Assembly: GCA_902461565.1 (NCBI GenBank)
Contig: CABPYL010000013.1
Span: 1-64,000, forward strand
Source: an uncultured Porphyromonadaceae bacterium
Lineage (GTDB): Bacteria > Bacteroidota > Bacteroidia > Bacteroidales > Muribaculaceae
Length of the DNA stretch: 64,000 nucleotides
Reading direction: 5' to 3'
This document shows, piece after piece, positions 17,457 to 26,241 of this stretch. Numbering within the stretch: the first letter of the stretch is position 1; each line of letters opens with the position of its first letter. Under the pieces are notes generated by a model, which saw only the letters and a list, made by a program, of their open reading frames with translations, was not told where the DNA came from and made no database searches. Position numbers and translations under genes: made by a program.

Positions 17457-19427
17457 ATGAATCTTATACATAAACTGAAAATAAGAACAGCCGCTTTCAT
17501 GGGTGCCGCAGGCATCATGATGGGTTTAGGCTCGCTCTGCTCGTGTGTCGACGAGATTAACGTCGGCGACGGATTTCTGGAGAAGCAGCCCGGTGTCGAT
17601 GTTACAATGGACACTATTTTCGCCAAGGGCGACAATGCCAAGCGTTTCCTCTGGCACATGTACGGCGCAATGCACAACGCATTCACATATACCGGTGCGG
17701 TATGGTACTCCTCGCCCGAAGCTCTTACAGACATCTGTCAGTCCTATTGCGGCTGGCATAACTTAGGCAAATACTACGGCGGTGACCTCACCGAAACCGA
17801 TCAGGACAACGGCGGTTTCGTCAAGTTCCCCTTCATTGCCAACGGCGACGGCAACGCCCGTGCCGGTATCTGGCGCACTATCCGCGAAGGCTGGATTTTT
17901 ATTGAGAACATCGACCGCGTTCCCGACCTGAGCGAGACAGAAAAGAGCCAGCTGCGCGGTGAGGTATACGTGATCATGGCCTCCCGCTACCTCGACGCTT
18001 TCCGCAACTTCGGGGGTCTGCCCAAGGTTGACCGTTCCTACGAAGCCGCCGACATTGTAGACGGCAAGCGTATGACGGTTGAGGAGACTGCCGAATTCAT
18101 CGACGGGCTCTGCCAGAAGGCTATCGACGAGCCGGGTCTTCCTTTCTATGTGCAGGACCAGGCCACAAACTCCGGCCGCCTCACCAAGGGCTCGGCCTAC
18201 GGTCTGCGCGTAAAACTGTGGAATTTCGTGGCTTCGCCTCTGTTCAACAACGAGAAGCCCTATCTGGAGTTCACCCGTAACGAGGAGAATCAGGACATTC
18301 ATCAGGTATGGACCGGCGGTTACAAGCCCGAGCTGTGGCAGAAGGCCCTGAGTGCCTGCGAGGATTTCTTCAAGGCCAACGCCGCCAACGGCAACTACTT
18401 CGCTCTGGTACAGCCCACAGGCACGACCGAGCAGGATTACTGCAATGCCTACCGCGCCGCCTATTGGTTCCGCGGCAACAGCGAGAAAGTTATCGAGGTG
18501 CACTCCGGTGCCGGCAATAATCCCTGGAACGGTGAATGGAACGTAGAGGGCATGGACGAGTTCGGTATGTCGCTGTTTACTCTTGAGTATATGGAAATGT
18601 TCGGTATGGCCGACGGTCGTAACTTCCCATACGATAACGTATTCGGCACCAACAACCCGGACAACATCGATATCTTCGCCAACCGCGACCCGCGACTGTA
18701 CGAGACAATGGTGGTATCGCGCAACAATCTTGTTGAGCAGTACAGCGGTCTTTCCAGCATCGAGATGTGGGAAGGCGGCAACATAGACCAGCTCGGTATC
18801 GCACAGGTTACCGATAACCCCTGGTCCACGCGCCTGAAACTGTTCAAATATCTGCGCGACAACGGTTATGCCGGATATTACCCCGCCAACTACGCTTACT
18901 TGCGTATGGCAGACATTCATCTGTGCTATGCCGAGGCTCTTGCCCAGACAGGCAGCCTCCAGAAAGCATGCGACGAAATGAACAAGGTGCGCGCACGTGT
19001 AGGTCTCGGTAAAATCGAGGTTATGAACCCTTCGCTGAACCTCACCACCAACAAGGACAACTTTATAGAGCAGCTTTTGCGCGAGCGTGCGGTAGAACTC
19101 GGTTTCGAGGATCACCGCTGGTATGATCTGGTGCGCTACAAACGTTCCGACATTTTCAAAAAGCAGGTACATCAGCTGCGTATGTGGCGCAAGGATGCCT
19201 CCGGCAACAAGATGCTTCCCGAGAACTACGACAACAACACAAGCCTGCAGCCCGGCGAACCCTGGCCCGCATGTATCTACGAGAAAGTGCCCTGCACCAA
19301 CAACATCCGCGTGTGGTGGGATACTGACGGCCAGCAGAGCAAGTGGAGCGACAAATGGTATCTATCGCCTATCTCGCGCGATGAAATCAACAAGGGCTAT
19401 GGTCTTAACCAGAACCCCGGCTGGTAA
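17457..19427 (+). CDS. SusD/RagB-family surface glycan-binding lipoprotein, first pair
   Basis: This 656-residue lipoprotein has Cys30 in SLCSC followed by acidic residues (VDE), consistent with surface export in Bacteroidetes. The central SusD features are a TPR-rich helical scaffold with YVIMASRYLDAFRNFGGLPKVDR and KGSAYGLRVKLWNF. The C-terminal signature ERAVELGFEDHRWYDLVRYKR is followed by the closing PISRDEINKGYGLNQNPGW. It acts as the lid that hands glycan to the SusC transporter encoded just upstream. At 656 residues it is somewhat longer than typical SusD proteins (about 550). Confidence 0.95.
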   Translation: MNLIHKLKIRTAAFMGAAGIMMGLGSLCSCVDEINVGDGFLEKQPGVDVTMDTIFAKGDNAKRFLWHMYGAMHNAFTYTGAVWYSSPEALTDICQSYCGWHNLGKYYGGDLTETDQDNGGFVKFPFIANGDGNARAGIWRTIREGWIFIENIDRVPDLSETEKSQLRGEVYVIMASRYLDAFRNFGGLPKVDRSYEAADIVDGKRMTVEETAEFIDGLCQKAIDEPGLPFYVQDQATNSGRLTKGSAYGLRVKLWNFVASPLFNNEKPYLEFTRNEENQDIHQVWTGGYKPELWQKALSACEDFFKANAANGNYFALVQPTGTTEQDYCNAYRAAYWFRGNSEKVIEVHSGAGNNPWNGEWNVEGMDEFGMSLFTLEYMEMFGMADGRNFPYDNVFGTNNPDNIDIFANRDPRLYETMVVSRNNLVEQYSGLSSIEMWEGGNIDQLGIAQVTDNPWSTRLKLFKYLRDNGYAGYYPANYAYLRMADIHLCYAEALAQTGSLQKACDEMNKVRARVGLGKIEVMNPSLNLTTNKDNFIEQLLRERAVELGFEDHRWYDLVRYKRSDIFKKQVHQLRMWRKDASGNKMLPENYDNNTSLQPGEPWPACIYEKVPCTNNIRVWWDTDGQQSKWSDKWYLSPISRDEINKGYGLNQNPGW

Positions 19428-19463
19428 TCCCGGATTATTAAACATCAGTAAGATTTGTAAATT

Positions 19464-22241
19464 ATGAATATAAATAAAATGTTGGTGCTTGCCGCCGCAA
19501 CGGCTTCCCTGACGGCCGGCGCGCAAGTTACACTCAACGATAAGAATGCAGATGCCTACGATCTGGGTTATGGCGTGGAGATAAGCAATTTCTTCAGCAC
19601 TGCCGCCGCAACCACAATCACGGGCGAAGAATTGCAGCAGACCTCGGCGACAAACCTTGCCCAGGCTCTATACGGACGTCTGCCGGGCCTCACGGCCCTC
19701 TCGCAGGGCGGTTTCTCCGCCGACGAGAATAAAGGCGCGTCTATGAATATCCGCGGCTATCATACCCTCAACGACAAGAGCATCCTTATTCTTGTCGACG
19801 GATACGAACGCCCCATCGACCGCCTCAGCGTGGAGGAAGTGGAGAGCGTTACAGTGCTTAAGGACGCCGCAGCAACGGCGCTTCTGGGCCATGAAGGCGT
19901 TAACGGCGCCATCCTTGTAAAAACCAAACGCGGCAGCCTCGCCAAAACGCGCGTGAAGGTGGATTACAGCCACAAATTCAACTTCGACCCCGAATTCGCC
20001 GACATGGTCGACGGCTATGTATATGCAAGTTCGCTTAACCGCGCGCGCCGCAACGACGGTCTTTCCGCCGCCTACACCGATCAGGAACTCAACCTTTTCA
20101 AGGACGGCAGCGACCCGTATTTCTATCCCAATCTGAACTGGCGCGACCTCACCTTAAAGAATACCGGAGAGGAAGATCACGCATACGTATCCGTGTATGG
20201 CGGTACCGACAAAGTGAAATATTATACTAATATCGACTTTGTTGATGCCCGCGGCGCCCTCAAGGACGCAAATCAGGGCGACTATAACGCCCAGCTGCGT
20301 CAGTCCAAGGCAAATATACGCACCAATTTGGATTTCAACATCACCAGCAGCACAGAAATGTCAGTGAACCTGTTCGGTATGTTCCAGGAAACAAAACGTC
20401 CTTCCGATATCAGTGCCGATGAGGTTGTAAATGCAATATACCGCACTCCCGCGAGTGCATTTCCCTACAAGACTTCAGCCGGCATCTGGGGCGGCAACGA
20501 GGCTTTCGGCGACGCCAACCCGGCAGCAAAAATTCAGGAATCCGGTTTCCGCAAAACCCATCAGCGCCAGTTATGGGTCGACGGCAAGCTCACCCAGCGC
20601 CTCGATTTCTGGGTAAAGGGCCTCAGCGTGTTCATCAGCGCCGGATATGCCAACTCGTCTATAATTGTAGAAAACTCGCATAAGTCGCACCAGTACGGCT
20701 ACGAACGCTACAGCGGAGCTATCGGCGATAAGAACAGTGTGGTAACGACTACTTTCGGCGACAAGCAGAACGACCTCACCTTCAGCAAATGGGATGATTC
20801 GCAGTGGTGGAATGCCCGTGGCGCTATCGGCGTCAACTACAAGCACTCGTTCTTCGGCACCGACCACTTCGACGCCGCCGTTGTGTATAACAGCAAGGGC
20901 GAAAGCACCGACAACCGCGGCAACACTTTCTATCGCCAGAACGTGATGGGAATATTCCACTACGATTTCATGAACCGCTTCATGGGCGACCTTGTTCTCG
21001 CCGGCAACGGATCCAACCGTTCCTATCCTTCCAAGTGGTCGTTCTCCCCGACACTGTCGTTAGGCTGGATTTATGCAAACAATGCCGACGGTTTCCTTAA
21101 CTACGGCAAGCTGCGTGCTTCGGGTGCCATACAGCACACCGATTACATGCCCACCTACGGCATGTGGCTCCCTACATGGGATTCGTCGCACGGCTATGTG
21201 ATCATAGGCAACAACTACAGCGCCACATGGGGTGCGTCGCTCGGCGCTTTCCCTACAACCGACTTCTCGCAGGAGACATCCAAGAGCGTAAACCTCGGTA
21301 CCGATATCCGCGTTGCCAATTCGCTTGACGTTTCTCTGGACGGCTTCTATCAGCGCCGCAGCCACATCATGCTTTCCGCTTCCAGCGAGAACTCCGCGGT
21401 TGTAGGTATCCAGTCGTCGTACAGCGACGTCGGCGAGGTAGAGAGCTACGGTTTTGAACTCAGTGCCAAGTATGCAAAAAAAATCAATGCCGATCTCAGT
21501 GTCAATGCCGGCGCGAGCGTGGCCTGGAGCCGCAACAAAGTTCTCAAGTATATCGGCACTCCCACATATCCCCTCAGCGATCCTGTGGGCCACCGCGTAA
21601 ACGAGGCCTGGGGTCTCAAAAACGCCGGATTCTTCAAGGACCAGGCCGATGTCAACGCCTCCTTCCGTCAGGAGTTCTCGTCGGTGAGCGCAGGTGATAT
21701 CAAGTACCTCGACCTCAACGGCGACAAGGTAATCAACCAGTTCGACGTTACGAGCCTCGGCGGCAGCACTGAAATCCCCGAACTCAACTATGCCTTCAAT
21801 ATAGGTGTGGAATACAAGGGCTTCGGCCTCAATGCCTGGTTCCAGGGTACCGGCAACTATATCAAGCGTTTCCCGGACGCCATCTGGGGTGGCATGGTTA
21901 ACAACGGCAACCTCTCGGTGGACTACTACAACAACTGCTGGGACGTAGCCGGAGAGAATGCACTTTATCCCCGCCTTACAACACAGGACAATAACAATAA
22001 TCAGCAGAGAAGCGACATCTGGTACAAATCTGTACACTTCCTGAAAATGCGCAACTGCGAGGTGTATTACAAACTGCCCGCCAGCCTGCTCTCGCACCTC
22101 TGGCTCTCTGAGGCAAAAGTGTTCGTCCAGGGCGAGAATCTCCTTTCTTTCGACAATGTCGACGCTATGGATGCCGAGGTTCTTTCCACCGCATATCCCG
22201 TATTCAAGGGTGTAAACGTAGGCGTAACATTAACATTCTAA
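19464..22241 (+). CDS. SusC-like TonB-dependent transporter lacking the N-terminal CarboxypepD_reg domain, second pair
   Basis: The 925-residue protein has a short signal peptide ending near AGAQ and goes almost directly into the plug domain: TITGEELQQTSATNLAQALYGRLPGL, MNIRGYHTLNDKSILILVDGYERP, DAAATALLGHEGVNGAILVKT. The CarboxypepD_reg-like domain and clear TonB-box sequence seen in the first SusC are missing. About 35 residues separate the signal from the plug. The barrel and terminal strand (VGVTLTF) look intact, so the gene is not obviously broken. It is co-transcribed with the upstream susD (36-bp gap) and followed by its own susD. The shorter N terminus may change how it is energised by TonB. 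Confidence 0.92.
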   Translation: MNINKMLVLAAATASLTAGAQVTLNDKNADAYDLGYGVEISNFFSTAAATTITGEELQQTSATNLAQALYGRLPGLTALSQGGFSADENKGASMNIRGYHTLNDKSILILVDGYERPIDRLSVEEVESVTVLKDAAATALLGHEGVNGAILVKTKRGSLAKTRVKVDYSHKFNFDPEFADMVDGYVYASSLNRARRNDGLSAAYTDQELNLFKDGSDPYFYPNLNWRDLTLKNTGEEDHAYVSVYGGTDKVKYYTNIDFVDARGALKDANQGDYNAQLRQSKANIRTNLDFNITSSTEMSVNLFGMFQETKRPSDISADEVVNAIYRTPASAFPYKTSAGIWGGNEAFGDANPAAKIQESGFRKTHQRQLWVDGKLTQRLDFWVKGLSVFISAGYANSSIIVENSHKSHQYGYERYSGAIGDKNSVVTTTFGDKQNDLTFSKWDDSQWWNARGAIGVNYKHSFFGTDHFDAAVVYNSKGESTDNRGNTFYRQNVMGIFHYDFMNRFMGDLVLAGNGSNRSYPSKWSFSPTLSLGWIYANNADGFLNYGKLRASGAIQHTDYMPTYGMWLPTWDSSHGYVIIGNNYSATWGASLGAFPTTDFSQETSKSVNLGTDIRVANSLDVSLDGFYQRRSHIMLSASSENSAVVGIQSSYSDVGEVESYGFELSAKYAKKINADLSVNAGASVAWSRNKVLKYIGTPTYPLSDPVGHRVNEAWGLKNAGFFKDQADVNASFRQEFSSVSAGDIKYLDLNGDKVINQFDVTSLGGSTEIPELNYAFNIGVEYKGFGLNAWFQGTGNYIKRFPDAIWGGMVNNGNLSVDYYNNCWDVAGENALYPRLTTQDNNNNQQRSDIWYKSVHFLKMRNCEVYYKLPASLLSHLWLSEAKVFVQGENLLSFDNVDAMDAEVLSTAYPVFKGVNVGVTLTF

Positions 22242-22257
22242 TACAAGAAAAATAGTT

Positions 22258-23952
22258 ATGAACAAGATAAAATATGCTCTCATAGGTCTGGCGGCAGTCG
22301 CCTTTGCCGGTTGCGCCGACCTGGACTATAACGAAGCATCGAGCCGCGACGAGGAGTGGACATACAACAGCCCTATCAACGGCGTGAAGAATCTGGTGTA
22401 CGATGTGTATGCACAGATGCCCAGCGAATTCAAGGATGACCTTTACGGTTCCGGAGCCATGATTGCCAGCGCTTCCGACGAGGCCGAGTTCGCCTTGTCC
22501 TATTCCGATATCCACAAGTACTTCAACGGCGGCTGGACACCCTCTGTTCCGTTTGCCAACACATGGAATGTGGCCTACCGCGCCATCACGCAGGTACACA
22601 TGTATCTGGAGCGTATCGATAAAATCGACCTCTCCGAATACGAGTACGATCCCGATTACAGCAACATGGTGCAGCAGTTCGAGCTGTTCCCCTACGAACT
22701 CCGTTTCCTGCGCGCTTTCTTCTACTTCGAACTCGTCCGTGCCTACGGCGATGTACCCTTGGTAACGACTGCGCTCACAAACGCACAGGCCAACAGCGTT
22801 ACACGCACACCGGCAAAAGAAGTGTTCCGCTTCATCATCGACGAATGCGACGCTGTGGCCGAATATCTGCCTGTGTCGTACAACGACATCCCCGGTCAGG
22901 AAATCGGCCGAGCCACCCGTGGCGCAGCCCTTGCACTGAAAGCCCGCGCGCTTCTCTACTTTGCATCGCCGCTGTTCAACACGGACAATGACAAGGAACT
23001 GTGGAAAGAGGCTGCCGCCGCAAGCAAGGTTATTATCGACAATGCCGGCGTGTGGGGCTATAAACTCAGCGAATATGCCGGTCTGTGGGGACACGACACT
23101 TTCACCAATCCCGAATTTATCTTTGTATTGGGTACCCAGGCAAGCAACGGCTTCGAGCGCAACAACTACCCTGTGGGTGTTGAAGGCGGCAATTCCGGCA
23201 ACTGTCCCACTCAGGCGCTTGTGGACGCATACGAATATCAGGCCGACGGAAAAACCTTCAAGGAAAAGCATCCCGGCAACGTGAATGTAAGCGCCGAGAA
23301 TCCCTACGACGGTCTTGACCCCCGTTTCGAGCTTACCGTAGTGAAGAACGGCGATCTGTGGCCTTCCAATACCACACAGCAGATTTCGATTGAAACGTAC
23401 AAGGGCGGCTTCAACGGCGCACCCAAGTACGGCGCTACTCCCACAGGCTACTACCTGAAGAAGTTTGTGGACGGCACCTGTGTAACAACAGCAAACAACG
23501 CCACCACTACCCGCCACAACTGGATTGTGATGCGTCTGGCCGAGGTTTATCTGAACTATGCCGAGGCAATGTACAACTACTACGGCGACGCTGATGCCAC
23601 GGGCGAATTCGGTATGTCGGCAAACGACGCCATCAACGTTCTGCGTACGCGTCCCGACATCGCCATGCCCGAGTTCCGCGGCAACGACGGGTTCGAGGAG
23701 CGCTACATGCGCGAGCGTATGGTAGAGCTTGCCTTCGAAGGCCACCGTTTCTGGGACGTACGCCGCTGGAAATTAGGCGCACGCTTCTTCTCGGCCGTCG
23801 CTGTGGCCGACATGGAGCTGGATAGCGACGGAAACGTCGTTCTCAACCGTGTGAACAAAACCCGCCAGTGGGATGACAAGTACAATCTGTATCCCATTCC
23901 CCAGACCGAACGTCAGAAGAACCCCAATCTGACACAGAACCCCGGCTGGTAA
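22258..23952 (+). CDS. SusD/RagB-family surface lipoprotein, second pair
   Basis: This 564-residue lipoprotein has lipobox FAGC (Cys19) followed by ADLDYNE, acidic as expected for surface display. SusD hallmarks are FPYELRFLRAFFYFELVRAYGDVPLV, RATRGAALALKARALLYFASPLFN, the C-terminal ERMVELAFEGHRFWDVRRWKLG, and the ending PIPQTERQKNPNLTQNPGW. It starts 16 bp after the second SusC-like gene, so the two form a cognate pair. It is of normal SusD length. Confidence 0.95.
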   Translation: MNKIKYALIGLAAVAFAGCADLDYNEASSRDEEWTYNSPINGVKNLVYDVYAQMPSEFKDDLYGSGAMIASASDEAEFALSYSDIHKYFNGGWTPSVPFANTWNVAYRAITQVHMYLERIDKIDLSEYEYDPDYSNMVQQFELFPYELRFLRAFFYFELVRAYGDVPLVTTALTNAQANSVTRTPAKEVFRFIIDECDAVAEYLPVSYNDIPGQEIGRATRGAALALKARALLYFASPLFNTDNDKELWKEAAAASKVIIDNAGVWGYKLSEYAGLWGHDTFTNPEFIFVLGTQASNGFERNNYPVGVEGGNSGNCPTQALVDAYEYQADGKTFKEKHPGNVNVSAENPYDGLDPRFELTVVKNGDLWPSNTTQQISIETYKGGFNGAPKYGATPTGYYLKKFVDGTCVTTANNATTTRHNWIVMRLAEVYLNYAEAMYNYYGDADATGEFGMSANDAINVLRTRPDIAMPEFRGNDGFEERYMRERMVELAFEGHRFWDVRRWKLGARFFSAVAVADMELDSDGNVVLNRVNKTRQWDDKYNLYPIPQTERQKNPNLTQNPGW

Positions 23953-23988
23953 TAACAGATTCAACGAATTTACAAACGATTTAGATTT

Positions 23989-25344
23989 ATGAAAAAACAT
24001 AGTTTATATCTTTTGGCCGCAGGCTTCGCCCTGTTGTCGAACGTGGCGCTGACTTCGTGCGACGACGACGATATCGCAGACGCCAACGATGTGCTTGCGG
24101 TGAAGTCTGTACTTCCGGTCAAGGTTATGGAAGGCCAGGAAGTTACCATCACCGGTACGGGCCTGGAGAAAGTTACGGCAGTTGTTTTCCCCGGCGACGT
24201 GAAGGTTACAGACATTACCAAGGTAGGCAACGGTTATATCACAGTTGTTACACCCGCAGGCATTTCTGCCGACGGAGGCGCTTTATCGGTAGAAGCCGAT
24301 GGAGAAACGGCATATTCCGCGTATTCGCTCAGCGTGGGTTCTCCGGACCCCGTGCGTGTGGCACCCGTAGATGCCGAGGTTAAAATCAACGAGTGCGTAG
24401 AGGTATACGGTACCGACCTTGAATTCATTACCACGGCATATTTCCCCGGAGCCGACGGTAATCAGATAGCTGTGGACGCTCAGTATTTCAAGCGTAAATC
24501 CACAAGCGCCCTGTATATCTATTCTCCAATGGGTATCGCCGCCGGACCGGCTGCAATTACCATCGAGGACTGCAGCGGCAAAAAGTATGTACTGCCCGAG
24601 GTAACACTCTCCGACAAGATTTCCGGCGGTGAGACCGGTCCTCAGGGCGAAGGCTACTATACTGTATGGGAAGGCGATGTCTATATCTACGACTGGGCTA
24701 ACTGGCAGTATATGACCACCGACCAGTTCAATCTTGAAGGCATATCGCTCCGCGAAGGCCTGATGATGCGCCTCACATTCGATAACCCCAATGGCGCAAG
24801 CGTATGCGTATGTGATGCCAACTGGGGCCAGCCCAACGTAAGCGGCTCAGGTGAGAACTCGAAGTGGGTAGAGGGCGGCGTTACCGAACTCGAATTCCCC
24901 ATCTCGCAGGGTATGGTAGATACTTTCAACAGTGGCAATGGTATTATCATCGGCGGTGGTAACTACACCCTGCAGAAGATTGAAATCTTCCGTGAATATC
25001 CCGTTATCTGGTCGGGCGAAATGACAACCGGCTGGTGGTGGTATATGCCTGCCAGCGACCTCGACCTTTCGGCAGTAACTCCCGAAGCAGGCCAAACTAT
25101 CAAGTTCACTTTCGCGCACCACGACGCACCCTGGACATTCTGCCTTTGCGACGGATGGTGGGGCGCTCCCTTCATCCGCGACGGTGGCGAGAGCCCGAAC
25201 AACATTGTACTTGCCGCCGGCGAGGATTTCCTTGAATTCGAAATCTCCGAAGGCATGGCAGCTACAATGAACGGCGGCGCAGACAACGCTCTTATTATCG
25301 GCGGCGACATAACTATCACAAAGATTCAAATCAAGACTTTCTGA
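23989..25344 (+). CDS. Surface glycan-binding lipoprotein with IPT/TIG folds and a duplicated Trp-rich module
   Basis: The 451-residue lipoprotein has Cys24 followed by four Asp, a strong surface-export signal. Two Ig-like IPT/TIG repeats (about 35-120 and 121-210) form a stalk. The C-terminal half is an internal duplication: module 1 (about 222-335) and module 2 (about 338-451). Each has a Trp-rich strand after VWEGD or IWSGE, a CVCDANWGQP or CLCDGWWGAP loop, and an IIIGGGNYTLQKIEI or LIIGGDITITKIQI ending. This layout fits SusE/SGBP-type binding proteins that follow susCD. Exposed Trp residues in each module probably bind sugar rings. The family of the duplicated module is not recognised. 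It is last before the 25353 terminator. Confidence 0.8.
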   Translation: MKKHSLYLLAAGFALLSNVALTSCDDDDIADANDVLAVKSVLPVKVMEGQEVTITGTGLEKVTAVVFPGDVKVTDITKVGNGYITVVTPAGISADGGALSVEADGETAYSAYSLSVGSPDPVRVAPVDAEVKINECVEVYGTDLEFITTAYFPGADGNQIAVDAQYFKRKSTSALYIYSPMGIAAGPAAITIEDCSGKKYVLPEVTLSDKISGGETGPQGEGYYTVWEGDVYIYDWANWQYMTTDQFNLEGISLREGLMMRLTFDNPNGASVCVCDANWGQPNVSGSGENSKWVEGGVTELEFPISQGMVDTFNSGNGIIIGGGNYTLQKIEIFREYPVIWSGEMTTGWWWYMPASDLDLSAVTPEAGQTIKFTFAHHDAPWTFCLCDGWWGAPFIRDGGESPNNIVLAAGEDFLEFEISEGMAATMNGGADNALIIGGDITITKIQIKTF

Positions 25345-25352
25345 TTCTGACA

Positions 25353-25399
25353 ACGGCTCCAGGCTCTGCGCAATATCCGCAGGCGTGGAGCCGTTTTTT
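25353..25399 (+). terminator. Rho-independent terminator after the sus operon
   Basis: ACGGCTCCA (25353-25361) pairs with TGGAGCCGT (25386-25394) and is followed by a T run. It lies between the binding-protein gene and the enzyme genes. No consensus promoter is obvious in the 24 bp left before 25423, so it may attenuate rather than stop transcription. Confidence 0.85.
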
Positions 25400-25422
25400 A
25401 TTTAATTAAAGAAATCTACTAC

Positions 25423-26235
25423 ATGAAACAGTCATTATTCCGTACCTTTTTATTTTTCTTATGCTTCATAGGTGCCGTTTCACTGTCGGCCCAGTCCGGT
25501 TATCCCGGTAACTATGCCAAAGCTCCTCGCTTCAAGGCACTGCTTTGCTACAGCAAGACTGCCGAACCGGCACATGTGGAATTCGGCGAGCAGGCCGTGG
25601 GATTCTTTAAAGATCTTACCGTGGGCGATGGCTTTATCCTTGATATCAACACAGATTTTGCCGGTTGCGACTACGACAGACTTTCGGGCTACGATGTCGT
25701 TATAGCAGTAAACACAGCCCCAGGCTCCAAGAGCGAGCGCGAGGCTTTCGAAAAATATATGGAGAACGGCGGCGGCTGGATTGGCTTCCATGCCTCCGGT
25801 TATAACGACCAGGGCACAAAATGGCCGTGGTTCAACGAATTCCTTGGCTGCGGCACTTTCCTGTGCAACAACTGGCCGCCTCAGCCTGCTTTGCTGGATG
25901 TGAATCTTACCAATCATCCCGTAACCAAGAATCTGCCCGTAAGTTTTGTGGCTCCGAAGAACGAATGGTATATGTGGAACGAGGCTCCCGACACCCGCGA
26001 CAATGTGGATGTCCTTCTGTCTGTTTCTCCAAAGAATTTCCCTCTTGGTATAAAGGATGTGGTGAGTTTCGGTGAATATCCTGTAGTATGGACCAACCGT
26101 AACTACAGAATGATTTACATGAACTTCGGCCACGGCGACCGCGAATTCAGCGACGCTACCCAGAACTTACTTATTGTAAACGCTCTCCGTTGGATTGCAA
26201 GCCGTTCTCCCAAGGGCGATCCCTTCAAACGCTAA
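25423..26235 (+). CDS. Secreted ThuA-like domain protein
   Basis: The 270-residue protein has a signal peptide (about 1-24) followed by a single ThuA-like, flavodoxin/class I glutamine amidotransferase-like domain. Landmarks are KALLCYSK, GYDVVIAVNTAPG, NGGGWIGFHASGY, PKNEWYMWNE, YPVVWTN and MIYMNFGHGD. The same landmarks occur in the C-terminal domain of the GH18 lipoprotein at 12163, so the locus carries two copies of this module. ThuA family members occur in many Bacteroidetes glycan loci and some have been linked to keto-sugar or uronate metabolism, but the activity here is unknown. Six bases separate it from the GH9 gene, indicating an operon. Confidence 0.8.
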   Translation: MKQSLFRTFLFFLCFIGAVSLSAQSGYPGNYAKAPRFKALLCYSKTAEPAHVEFGEQAVGFFKDLTVGDGFILDINTDFAGCDYDRLSGYDVVIAVNTAPGSKSEREAFEKYMENGGGWIGFHASGYNDQGTKWPWFNEFLGCGTFLCNNWPPQPALLDVNLTNHPVTKNLPVSFVAPKNEWYMWNEAPDTRDNVDVLLSVSPKNFPLGIKDVVSFGEYPVVWTNRNYRMIYMNFGHGDREFSDATQNLLIVNALRWIASRSPKGDPFKR

Positions 26236-26241
26236 AAAGAT

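Noticed and set aside
14851..17457. An 868-codon open frame antisense to the first susC
   Set aside because: It is the mirror of a well-supported SusC frame, has no signal, motif or promoter, and arises from codon bias.
25345..25422. Tandem regulatory element upstream of the ThuA-GH9 genes
   Set aside because: Only a terminator and AT-rich sequence are present; the TTTYCAAACCT pair and TAATATTG box are absent.
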